Below are positions 1 to 6,600 of a DNA stretch of 12,423 nt, in pieces. The notes beneath the pieces are model-generated. The model had not been told where the DNA came from, did not search any database, and saw only the letters and a list, made by a program, of their open reading frames with translations. The stretch is from JANXSF01 sp031394025 (lineage in GTDB: Bacteria; Acidobacteriota; Terriglobia; Bryobacterales; Bryobacteraceae), in contig JANMWO010000555.1 of the NCBI GenBank assembly GCA_031394025.1, positions 1-12,423 of the forward strand. Direction: 5' to 3'. The position numbers were made by a program, and so were the translations under genes. Position 1 is the stretch's first letter. Every line of letters starts with the position of its first letter.

Positions 1-2
1 GT

Positions 3-509
3 TTTTCCGGAGATAAAGAACAGTTGGTGCCTATTTTGAAAGCGGCATTTTCGCATCGTGGATTGGCGTTGATCGATGTGGTGTCGCCCTGCGTGACTTT
101 TAACGATCACGTTGGGTCTACGAAAAGTTACTTGTATTCAAGGCAGCATCAGTACAAAGCAACGGAGTCCGATTTTGTTCCACCGGCTTCAGAAATTGTG
201 GCCCACATCGGCAGTGCCAATGGTCACATCAGTGAAGCAACCAGCGTCACCATGCATGACGGAAGTGTGGTGAAGTTTCGAGCTTTGCCAGATGGGTATG
301 ACCCAACGGATCGTCAGAAAGTATTCTCTTATTTGCAGGAACGGCAAGGCAAAGGGGAAGTGCCCACAGGGCTGCTTTATTTGGATGAATCAGTCAGTGA
401 CGTTCATGAGCTAAACAACACTCCCGACGGCGCACTCACTTCGATTCCTTTTGAAAAGCTATGTCCCGGGAATGCCGAACTACAAAAAATGTTGGAAGAC
501 TTTCGCTAG
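3..509 (+). CDS. korB: 2-oxoacid:ferredoxin oxidoreductase, beta subunit (C-terminal part)
   Basis: Partial gene whose 5' end lies left of the window; the frame is open from base 3 and begins FSGDKEQLVP, so the TTG near base 24 is not a real start. The visible 168 residues match the C-terminal part of the thiamine-diphosphate beta subunit of 2-oxoacid:ferredoxin oxidoreductases (2-oxoglutarate/pyruvate type), which with the alpha subunit oxidises a 2-oxoacid to acyl-CoA and reduces ferredoxin in the cytoplasm. Diagnostic stretches are ALIDVVSPCVTFNDH (visible residues 22-36) and GSTKSYLYSR just after it. The Cys in SPCVTFN is, from family knowledge, the probable last ligand of the 4Fe-4S cluster. 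The ThDP-binding core and the other cysteines are outside the window. The alpha subunit is expected immediately to the left. The stop TAG overlaps the stop of the convergent hydrolase by four bases. KorB rather than PorB is a best guess; the family call is firm. Confidence 0.9.
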   Translation, partial: FSGDKEQLVPILKAAFSHRGLALIDVVSPCVTFNDHVGSTKSYLYSRQHQYKATESDFVPPASEIVAHIGSANGHISEATSVTMHDGSVVKFRALPDGYDPTDRQKVFSYLQERQGKGEVPTGLLYLDESVSDVHELNNTPDGALTSIPFEKLCPGNAELQKMLEDFR

Positions 510-1573
510 TGTTGCGGCAGCCCAGCAGCAGGACGCGGGCCGCCACCTTTCCACTCTCTCAATTCACGAAAGCCTTGGCCAATCTCTGTCGGGCTTATGT
601 TGCAATGCCCATTGTGGTCCACTAGTTTCTGCACGAAAAGGTGAATGCGACCGTTTTGTTCCACAAGGTTTGCATAGTAGTTGGTGACCCACGGTGGAAT
701 CAACTGGTCAAACGTGGTTTGAATGGCGACTACTGGTTTTGCAAGCTTGCCGGTTAGGTTGCTATACAAACGAACGTAGCCTGCGGCTTGTAGGTCCGCT
801 TCCAAACGCTCTACACCGGCGTTCAACTTGGGGTCGCCGTTTCCATAAACCGTATTCCGATTGTCAAAAGAATTTCCACCTGTGCGACCCTTTAGTTCCG
901 CAAGGATCTCGGTGAAGAAGTCCACGACAGGGGCCAGCGCGGCGTTGGTTGGAACTGCTGCGTGTTGTCGCAATAATTGCGCGGCAATCGGATTTTGCGA
1001 CAATGCCTTTTCAATTTCTTCGGTTTTCCCTTTACTGCGTTGATAGTCTTTGGGTAATTTCGACACTGCCGGAAGCACACCTGGAAAGTAGTGGTTGAAC
1101 TGAATAACAAGGTCGAACACATGCTGCTTCATGAAAGTGTAGGCCGGGGCCACTTCGCCGCACAACGGCAGAGCGCCATCATAAACATCGGGAAGCTGTT
1201 CTATCAATGTCAATGAAATATGGCCTCCCATGGAGGCACCGCTAACGTAGGTTTCTTTGGGTTCGCCATGCTTTTTAACAAAATAGGCACGAAGGTTTTC
1301 AGTGTCGCTAATCGCTTCTTCCACGGCCCAGCCTCCGCGCGAATATCCCGATTGAGCAACGGCATAACCTTGTTCCAGAAATGGCTCAATCTGTTTGGAA
1401 TGCCCCACTGGAGCGGCTTTTGCGGCGTACCCGTGGCAGAACATAACCAACCCGCCTTTCCAGTTTTCGGGGATTTCAATAAAGTATTTGGCCCCATAAA
1501 TTTCCCCTTGCTCCGTGCGCGATTCCGCGAACAAAGAGCAGGTCAGCGTGAATAGTAACAGGAAGAGGCGCAT
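506..1573 (-). CDS. secreted alpha/beta hydrolase (serine esterase-like)
   Basis: A 355-residue alpha/beta-hydrolase-fold protein. It starts with a Sec signal peptide (MRLFLLLFTLTCSLFA, probable cleavage after residue 16), so it acts in the periplasm or outside. An oxyanion-hole HG is at 47-48 in MFCHGY. The nucleophile elbow G-A-S-M-G holds Ser114. A plausible acid is Asp289 (TTFDQLIPP) and the base His320 or His323 (DHNGHC). A long insert (about 150-270) probably forms a lid. The substrate is not evident; it is not a typical lipase or peptidase, and ester hydrolysis is an inference from the fold. The start chosen is the ATG at 1573 and not one 12 codons upstream, because GGAGAAG lies 7 bases before it and the signal peptide begins there. 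It follows the sulfatase gene with one intervening base, so the two are very likely co-transcribed and translationally coupled. The last residues (GGGPRPAAGLPQH) run up to the korB stop. Confidence 0.85.
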   Translation of the reverse strand: MRLFLLLFTLTCSLFAESRTEQGEIYGAKYFIEIPENWKGGLVMFCHGYAAKAAPVGHSKQIEPFLEQGYAVAQSGYSRGGWAVEEAISDTENLRAYFVKKHGEPKETYVSGASMGGHISLTLIEQLPDVYDGALPLCGEVAPAYTFMKQHVFDLVIQFNHYFPGVLPAVSKLPKDYQRSKGKTEEIEKALSQNPIAAQLLRQHAAVPTNAALAPVVDFFTEILAELKGRTGGNSFDNRNTVYGNGDPKLNAGVERLEADLQAAGYVRLYSNLTGKLAKPVVAIQTTFDQLIPPWVTNYYANLVEQNGRIHLFVQKLVDHNGHCNISPTEIGQGFRELREWKGGGPRPAAGLPQH

Positions 1574-1574
1574 C

Positions 1575-3437
1575 TTATTTCTTCTCCAATTCAAGTTGTA
1601 CTCTTTCAATCAGACGGGGAACGTAAGAATCCAATTTTGCCGGATAGCCTTTGGTTTCTGTCGGCAGCGCAGCAATTTGCTTTTTATACCCTGCTGCCCT
1701 GGGATGCATGTAGTCCAACGCGTTTAATGCCATCAAGGAAACGTAGGGTCCATGCTTGTCAATGGGAGCAAGCTTCAATAGCACCTCGGCTGCTGCGGCT
1801 GATTCCTGGTCACTTCCGTAACGGCCCAAAGCCTCCCCTGCGGCGATTTGGACCTCTGGAGTTGGATCGGCCAGCGCCTGCATCAAAATGCCGGAATGAG
1901 ACTTCACAGCCGCCGCACCTTGAATCACAAACCCCGTCGCTGCCCAAAAACGAACCGTACTATCGGGGTCCTTCAACCCTTTTTCCAATTGCGGAATTGA
2001 CTCAGTTTTCATAGACGACGCAGCTTCAGCCATGGCGAAAACTCGCTCAAATGGATATTGAGCATCATCGTGCCCAACATCGTAGGGTGCCCCCCTGCCT
2101 GCTCTGGAATGAATTGCACATTCGGGAAGAAAGCCAACGTCACGAATTTTACGAGCCAGATCCTGCTGTGCTTTGCGCATACGTCGCAGCACCGGCTGAT
2201 GCGCTGTGGATGCGGCTAAATTGTTGACCTCATCTTTATCTTTGGTCATGTCGTATAACTCTTCGGCAGGTTTGGTCTTCCAGAACCGTTGCTGTACTGG
2301 AGTCAGCTTACCTTCATCAAACAGTTTCTTCCAAACGGTGGTGGTTGGAGTTTCGAACTGGTAGGCGATGTACTGCCCATAAACACGATGCGGCATGTAG
2401 TTCCGCACATAGACATATTGTTTGTCGCGGACAGTTCGCATCAGGTCGTAACGTTCATCCATGCGGCCGCGAAAGCCGTAAACGTAGGGCTGTTCGGGTT
2501 CCGCATGTTTTCCCAGGAAGGCATGGCCTTGATGATAATCAGGGGGCTTGATTCCGGCGAGGCTCAGCACCGTGGGCGCTAAATCGACAAAGCTGACTGG
2601 CTTACTTGAGGTGCCCCCGGCTTTGTAATCGGCAGTGGCCAAGTGTTTCCATTTGGCCGGAATACGAACCATCAGTGGAACATGCAAGCCGGAATTGTAC
2701 GGGGTCCGTTTGCTGCGCGGCATGCCCGAACCGTGATCGGAATAATAGAACACAATGGTATCTTCAGCTAAACCAGCTTTCTCCATTTCGCTGATAATGG
2801 CACCAGCTTGCGAGTCCATGGTTGTGATGTTGTCATAATACTGGGCCCAGTCCTCACGGACTTCTTTCGTATCGGGATGATAGCTAGGGATGGGCGCTTT
2901 TGCAACATCGTGCTGCCAGACATGCGGACGCGTTCGGATCTGACTTTCATGCGTGATCAACAAATTGAAAACAGCGAAAAAGGGCTGCCCTGGCTTGCGT
3001 TTACTCCAATGCGCTTTAGCTGAAGAATCATCCCAAACTTTGGGGGTTTTCACCAGGTTGTAATCTTCTTTTGCGTTGTTGCAGCAGTAGTAACCAGCAT
3101 CGCGTAGAAATCTGGGGAACATGTTCATGCTCTCTGGCAAACGCGTTTCCGAACGCATGTGTTCCGACCCGGTGGAGGGCGGATACATACCGCTGATGAT
3201 GGTGGTGCGTGCCGGCGCGCAGACAGGCGCGTTAGACCAGGCGGTTGTGTAACGCAGCGCGCTCTTTGAAAAGTTATCGAGGTTGGGCGAGACGGCGTAG
3301 GTATCGCCAAAACATCCCAGGTGCGGACCCATGTCTTCACAGGTGACCCACAGGATATTGGGCTTCTCTTCACCTTCTGCAAAGGCTGGGGCAAAGACTG
3401 TGGCTGCGCTTGCAGCAAGGAATGTTCGTCGATTCAT
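1575..3437 (-). CDS. exported sulfatase (Cys type) with C-terminal HEAT-like repeats
   Basis: A 620-residue arylsulfatase-superfamily enzyme, expected to hydrolyse sulfate esters of sugars or other organics outside the cytoplasm. The N-terminus MNRRTFLAASAATVFAPAFA is a Tat-like signal (RR at 3-4, cleavage near 20). The sulfatase core begins at KPNILWVTCEDMG, with metal ligands probably E34-D35. The signature C-x-P-x-R is C73-A-P-A-R77 followed by TTIISG; Cys73 would be converted to formylglycine by a maturase encoded elsewhere. Asp233-His234 (YYSDHGSG) and the KRTPYN segment at 243-248 complete the active site. Residues about 465-590 form alpha-helical HEAT/PBS-like repeats (DPDSTVRFWAA, DPTPEVQIAAGEALGRYG), an appendage known from sulfatases of Planctomycetes and Acidobacteria. 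The ATG at 3437 has no Shine-Dalgarno but a perfect TATAAT ten bases upstream. It is the first gene of a two-gene unit with the downstream hydrolase. The natural substrate cannot be read from the sequence. Confidence 0.93.
   Translation of the reverse strand: MNRRTFLAASAATVFAPAFAEGEEKPNILWVTCEDMGPHLGCFGDTYAVSPNLDNFSKSALRYTTAWSNAPVCAPARTTIISGMYPPSTGSEHMRSETRLPESMNMFPRFLRDAGYYCCNNAKEDYNLVKTPKVWDDSSAKAHWSKRKPGQPFFAVFNLLITHESQIRTRPHVWQHDVAKAPIPSYHPDTKEVREDWAQYYDNITTMDSQAGAIISEMEKAGLAEDTIVFYYSDHGSGMPRSKRTPYNSGLHVPLMVRIPAKWKHLATADYKAGGTSSKPVSFVDLAPTVLSLAGIKPPDYHQGHAFLGKHAEPEQPYVYGFRGRMDERYDLMRTVRDKQYVYVRNYMPHRVYGQYIAYQFETPTTTVWKKLFDEGKLTPVQQRFWKTKPAEELYDMTKDKDEVNNLAASTAHQPVLRRMRKAQQDLARKIRDVGFLPECAIHSRAGRGAPYDVGHDDAQYPFERVFAMAEAASSMKTESIPQLEKGLKDPDSTVRFWAATGFVIQGAAAVKSHSGILMQALADPTPEVQIAAGEALGRYGSDQESAAAAEVLLKLAPIDKHGPYVSLMALNALDYMHPRAAGYKKQIAALPTETKGYPAKLDSYVPRLIERVQLELEKK
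1581..1587 (-). promoter_or_regulatory. ribosome binding site of the alpha/beta hydrolase gene
   Basis: On the minus strand GGAGAAG lies 7 bases before the ATG at 1573, inside the last codons of the upstream sulfatase gene. It decides the start of the hydrolase gene (the more upstream start codon lacks support) and suggests translational coupling of the pair. Confidence 0.7.
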
Positions 3438-3463
3438 TGGTTGGCTAATTATACACTGGAGCT
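3438..3463. promoter_or_regulatory. divergent promoter region, 26 bp, overlapping -10 elements
   Basis: This is the whole gap between the sulfatase and the M14-like gene. On the minus strand a perfect TATAAT (3453-3448) ends ten bases before the sulfatase ATG. On the plus strand TATACA (3450-3455) or TACACT (3452-3457) ends 8 or 6 bases before the ATG at 3464. Predicted start sites would fall at or within a few bases of both start codons, so both mRNAs would be leaderless or nearly so. The two -10 elements share bases, so only one polymerase could open the site at a time. No recognisable -35 box is seen for either; these would lie inside the opposite coding regions. A GGAG at 3458-3461 is only two bases from the plus-strand ATG, too close for a normal ribosome site. 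Confidence 0.45.
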
Positions 3464-4183
3464 ATGCAAACCCGACGCGACGCATTGCGCTCACTTGGCA
3501 TTTTGCCTTTTCTGAAATCAAAGGTTCTGCACAGCGGACTTTTAGAATTTAACGTGATCCGTCATGGTAGTTCCACACGGCGGTATCTGCATATTCACGG
3601 CAATGAAGCGACGGCTAGGGAAGTGTTGACGGAGCATATGGCCACGCAAACTGGCGTTGCCTTTCTAGTGAACAATCAACAACGGAACTTTGCCATGGGT
3701 GGTATGGAGTTTGACCCGAATCGTGTGTGGTCCCATCTGGGTTCGTCGGCGAATATTCGTAAATTGAACCCCAGAATTTCCGAGGCTGGCTTCCTATACT
3801 TGATTGAAGAATTGGATCAACATCGTGAAAAGTTATTGAAGGCAATCCTCCCTCCTAAAAATGGATTACTGATCGCGCTACACAACAATACGCAAGGTTA
3901 TTCGGTGCAGGATGAAATTGCTATCAGTGATCGCACTAGCCTGGCTGACGCTGCCAATCCACATGAGTTTTTCCTTTGCACTGATCCTGGTGACTATCAA
4001 ATTTTGGCTGGTTCCCCTTTTAATGTGGTGTTGCAAAATAAAGTTCCACCCTTTGATGACGGATCTTTTTCGCGCCTTGCCGCAAATTCAGGCGTGCGCT
4101 ATGTGAACCTGGAAGTGGCCTTGGGTAACAAGCCGCGCCAAGTGGAGATGCTGAATTGGGCAGAGAAGAATCTGCCTATTTGA
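3464..4183 (+). CDS. compact aspartoacylase/succinylglutamate desuccinylase-like zinc hydrolase
   Basis: A 239-residue protein not recognisable by overall similarity, but carrying the ordered motif set of the AstE/AspA branch of the M14 metallopeptidase fold. Seen: H45-G-N-E48 (zinc ligands, as HGNE of aspartoacylase), FDPNR at 83-87 (substrate-binding N-R pair, as DLNR), LLIALHNNT with H140 (third zinc ligand, as DLHNTT), and VNLEVALG with E217 (catalytic Glu, as VEVGP). The H45-to-H140 distance of 95 residues equals that in human aspartoacylase (H21 to H116). Such enzymes cleave N-acyl amino acids or related amides using Zn2+. The C-terminal beta domain of AspA/AstE is absent, so this is a catalytic-core-only form. 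The N-terminus MQTRRDALRSLGILPFL resembles a weak Tat signal, but its hydrophobic part is very short, so location is uncertain. It is the first gene of a putative operon with the isomerase and pxpBC. The substrate is unknown. Confidence 0.72.
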   Translation: MQTRRDALRSLGILPFLKSKVLHSGLLEFNVIRHGSSTRRYLHIHGNEATAREVLTEHMATQTGVAFLVNNQQRNFAMGGMEFDPNRVWSHLGSSANIRKLNPRISEAGFLYLIEELDQHREKLLKAILPPKNGLLIALHNNTQGYSVQDEIAISDRTSLADAANPHEFFLCTDPGDYQILAGSPFNVVLQNKVPPFDDGSFSRLAANSGVRYVNLEVALGNKPRQVEMLNWAEKNLPI

Positions 4184-4189
4184 TATGCT
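4184..4189 (+). promoter_or_regulatory. possible -10 element before the isomerase-like gene
   Basis: TATGCT directly follows the stop of the M14-like gene and ends 8 bases before the ATG at 4198. No clear Shine-Dalgarno is present between the genes (only AAAAGCG). It could give a leaderless internal transcript, or be chance; the genes are close enough to be read through from upstream. Confidence 0.25.
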
Positions 4190-4197
4190 AAAAAGCG

Positions 4198-5037
4198 ATG
4201 TCCCAAGACTTTTCATTTTCCCGTCGCGACTTGCTCCGTGGAGCAGCCGCCCTTCCTCTTGCTGCCTCAGGGCTGCAGGCTCACCCGATGGATGCGTCGG
4301 CTGGCTTTAAGCTAGGCGTTGCTTCTTATTCACTGCGCAGTATGACGCGGGCTAAAGCGATTGCTGCTTTGAAGGAATTGGACGTAAAGTACGTCAACAT
4401 TAAAGAATTCCACGCCAAGATCAAGAGCTCTCCTGAAGAGTGGGCCGCTGCCCGCAAGGATTTTGACGATGCCGGTTTACAGATACTGGGTGGCGGAAAC
4501 ATCACCTTCAATTCGGAAAACGAAGACGACGTGAAGTTGAATTTCGACTACGCCAAGGCCATGGGCTTTCCTTTGATTGTGATGGCACCCACCGTGAAAA
4601 CACTTCCTATAATTGAGAAGTATGTGAAGAAGTACAACATCAAAGCAGCCATTCACAATCACGGCCCAGAGGACAAAACCTTCCCAACTCCACAGTCCGT
4701 TCTGAAAGAAGTGAAGAACATGGATCCGCGTATGGGGCTTTGCATTGACATCGGCCACACATCGCGCACTGGTACCGACATTCTGGAGTCGATCAAGGAA
4801 GCTGGAGGTCGCCTGCACGATATGCATGTGAAGGATTTGAAAGATCCGATGAACAAAGATAGCCAAGTGGCCGTGGGTCAAGGTGTTCTGCCCATCGCTA
4901 AGATTTTCAGACTACTGAAATCCATGAAGTACAGTGGTGCGGTGATGTTGGAATACGAAATTAATGCCAACGAACCGTTGCCGGGCATGAAGGAATCGTT
5001 CGCGTATATGCGTGGCGTGCTTGCAGGCATCGCCTAG
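4198..5037 (+). CDS. Tat-exported sugar phosphate isomerase/epimerase-like TIM barrel
   Basis: A 279-residue member of the xylose-isomerase-like TIM-barrel superfamily (sugar phosphate isomerase/epimerase family). The leader contains a good Tat motif, SRRDLLRG at 8-15, followed by AAALPLAASGLQA, so the mature enzyme is likely periplasmic and starts near residue 29. Barrel signatures follow: LGVASYSLR (39-47), a Glu in VNIKEFH (E70), AIHNHGPED (151-159), LCIDIGHTSR (181-190, D184 and H187), HDMHVKDL (207-214, H210) and VMLEYEIN (249-256, E252/E254). These match the usual divalent-metal and substrate positions of the fold. Acidobacteria and Planctomycetes carry many exported paralogues whose reactions are mostly unknown, so an isomerase, epimerase or dehydratase-type activity on a sugar is only a superfamily inference. 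The gene starts 14 bases after the M14-like gene, and its 3' end overlaps the start of pxpB, implying co-transcription. Confidence 0.85.
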   Translation: MSQDFSFSRRDLLRGAAALPLAASGLQAHPMDASAGFKLGVASYSLRSMTRAKAIAALKELDVKYVNIKEFHAKIKSSPEEWAAARKDFDDAGLQILGGGNITFNSENEDDVKLNFDYAKAMGFPLIVMAPTVKTLPIIEKYVKKYNIKAAIHNHGPEDKTFPTPQSVLKEVKNMDPRMGLCIDIGHTSRTGTDILESIKEAGGRLHDMHVKDLKDPMNKDSQVAVGQGVLPIAKIFRLLKSMKYSGAVMLEYEINANEPLPGMKESFAYMRGVLAGIA

Positions 5038-5644
5038 CTATCAGTTCCGTTACGGGAGCGATCAATCGTTGCTGATTGATTTTGGTGCGGCAACTGATAA
5101 GGTCGCGCAAGTGGCCCAATGGCTGGGCAAACAACGAATTTCGGGCGTAGTAAATCTGCACCCGGCCTATTCATCTATCCTGATTGTTTTTGATCCGTCC
5201 ATCACCTCGCATTCGGCCATTGAAAGTCTGCTTCAGGTTATAGGTGAAGTGGCGTTGACCGCACCAAGGCTTGTCACAATTCCGGTTCACTACGATGGAC
5301 CGGACCTGCCTGATGTTGCTCAATGGCACGGAGTGAGTGAACAACAAATCATAGACTGGCATGCAGCGCCAACGTATGAAGTCAGCTTCCTGGGATTTGT
5401 TCCCGGGTTTGCATACCTTACTGGTCTACCAGTTCGGTTATCCACACCACGCTTGGAAATTCCTCGTAAAACTGTGCCTGCCGGTTCTGTTGGAATTGCC
5501 GGAAATCAGACCGGCGTATATCCATTTGCTACCCCCGGCGGTTGGCGATTGCTGGGGCGAACGCCTATGACGATGTTCAGCCCAGACCGCGATCCCATGA
5601 GCTTACTGGAACCAGGCGACCTGGTTCGATTTCTGCCACTATGA
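5012..5644 (+). CDS. pxpB: 5-oxoprolinase subunit PxpB (KipI family)
   Basis: A 210-residue protein of the KipI/PxpB family. Together with PxpC and PxpA it forms the ATP-dependent 5-oxoprolinase that opens 5-oxo-L-proline (pyroglutamate) to L-glutamate in the cytoplasm. Seen are the N-terminal YQFRYGSDQSLLIDFG (10-25), LHPAYSSILIVFDP (49-62), TIPVHYDG (89-96), then the conserved C-terminal half: SFLGFVPGFAYLTGLP (125-140), PRKTVPAGSVGIAG (151-164) and YPFATPGGWRLLGRTP (170-185). The start is uncertain: GTG at 5012 overlaps the isomerase gene by 26 bases, and TTG at 5021 is an in-frame alternative; no ATG is available and no good Shine-Dalgarno is seen, consistent with translation coupled to the upstream gene. 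The stop overlaps the pxpC start as ATGA. No regulatory kinase-inhibitor role (the original KipI function in Bacillus) is implied here. Confidence 0.93.
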   Translation: MACLQASPSYQFRYGSDQSLLIDFGAATDKVAQVAQWLGKQRISGVVNLHPAYSSILIVFDPSITSHSAIESLLQVIGEVALTAPRLVTIPVHYDGPDLPDVAQWHGVSEQQIIDWHAAPTYEVSFLGFVPGFAYLTGLPVRLSTPRLEIPRKTVPAGSVGIAGNQTGVYPFATPGGWRLLGRTPMTMFSPDRDPMSLLEPGDLVRFLPL

Positions 5645-6552
5645 CCATTCAAGTTTTGTCACCCGGCATGTTCACCACGGTTCAAGATCTGGGACGCCCT
5701 GGATATGGCCTGGTAGGGGTTTCGCGATCAGGCGCTGCGGATGCGATAGCGCTCCGTTTGGGGAATCGGCTGGTTGGGAATTCGGAATATGCGGCAGCAC
5801 TGGAAATGACTTTGCTGGGCGGAACCTATCTGTTTCCCAATAGAGCGACAGTGGCAATCACGGGTGCAGAATGTGGCTTGCCCATGTGGCAATCATTCGT
5901 AGTGAATGCAGGCGAGACATTAAAAATCGGTGGAATGCAATCCGGTGCGCGATGTTATTTATGCATCAGTGGTGGCATTGATGTTCCGTTGTTTGCTGGA
6001 AGTGCTTCGACTCATGTGTTGAGTGGCCTGGGTGGATTTGAAGGTAGGGCATTGCGCAAAGGTGACCTGTTGAAAGTTGGCGAGGGTGGGACTTTCTTGA
6101 ATCGATCGGTTAGGCCGGAAGTGCTATCCCGCTTTGCTCCACGAAAAACGCTGCGAGTGACGGAGGGTCCGCAAGCGGAACTGTTTGCGGCGAAAGCGTT
6201 GGATAATTTCTATGCAAAGGCGTACCGTGTTACCGATGATGCAAACCGGATGGGGCTGCGTCTTACTGGTGCGCGAATTGAAGCTCCCTTCGGCGGGCAG
6301 ATGATTACTGAAGGAGTGTCCTTGGGAGCGATTCAAATTCCAACCAGTGGTGACCCCATCATTCTATTTGTAGACCAGCAAACTACTGGCGGCTATCCAA
6401 AAATTGCGAATGTGATCACAGTTGATCTTCCCAGCGTCGGCCAGTTGCGGCCCAGAGATGAGGTTCGGTTTGAACTTGTAGACGCAGCGCTGGCACAGGT
6501 GTTGGTGCGGGAACAGGAAGAGTTTCTTATGTCCGGTGAGGTCCTTTCATAA
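5641..6552 (+). CDS. pxpC: 5-oxoprolinase subunit PxpC (KipA / biotin-dependent carboxyltransferase-like family)
   Basis: A 303-residue partner of PxpB in 5-oxoprolinase, related to urea-amidolyase and carboxyltransferase subunits. The chosen ATG at 5641 overlaps the pxpB stop in the typical ATGA arrangement; an in-frame start 33 codons earlier would only re-read pxpB. Conserved motifs in order: VQDLGRPGYGLVGVSRSGA (14-32), CYLCISGGIDVP (105-116), the DANRMGLRL segment (200-208), TEGVSLGAIQIPTSGDP (223-239) and VDQQTTGGYPKIANV (244-258), the last being the hallmark of the family. Length is close to the usual size. PxpA (LamB/YcsF family), which supplies the third component, is not encoded in the window and would have to come from another locus. 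No terminator is visible in the 48 bases to the next gene. Confidence 0.94.
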   Translation: MTIQVLSPGMFTTVQDLGRPGYGLVGVSRSGAADAIALRLGNRLVGNSEYAAALEMTLLGGTYLFPNRATVAITGAECGLPMWQSFVVNAGETLKIGGMQSGARCYLCISGGIDVPLFAGSASTHVLSGLGGFEGRALRKGDLLKVGEGGTFLNRSVRPEVLSRFAPRKTLRVTEGPQAELFAAKALDNFYAKAYRVTDDANRMGLRLTGARIEAPFGGQMITEGVSLGAIQIPTSGDPIILFVDQQTTGGYPKIANVITVDLPSVGQLRPRDEVRFELVDAALAQVLVREQEEFLMSGEVLS

Positions 6553-6584
6553 TCTTCCAGGAAGCCGATCTGACTTAAGCCTGC

Positions 6585-6590
6585 GATACT
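6585..6590 (+). promoter_or_regulatory. possible -10 element of the M20 peptidase gene
   Basis: GATACT in the 48-base gap after pxpC ends ten bases before the ATG at 6601. No Shine-Dalgarno lies between it and the start codon, and no clear -35 box is found at the normal spacing. It fits the nearly leaderless pattern of other genes here, but the match is imperfect. Confidence 0.28.
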
Positions 6591-6600
6591 AGTTGAATCC

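Noticed and set aside
24..509. A complete small gene starting at the TTG at base 24.
   Set aside because: The frame is open to the window edge and the residues before the TTG continue the korB homology, so it is a truncated larger gene.
1574..1609. A start for the hydrolase 12 codons upstream, at 1609.
   Set aside because: It would lie within the sulfatase gene and put charged residues before the signal peptide; the ATG at 1573 has its own ribosome site.
5542..5640. An N-terminal extension of PxpC starting at 5542.
   Set aside because: It re-reads pxpB in another frame; PxpC family homology begins at the ATG at 5641, in an ATGA overlap.
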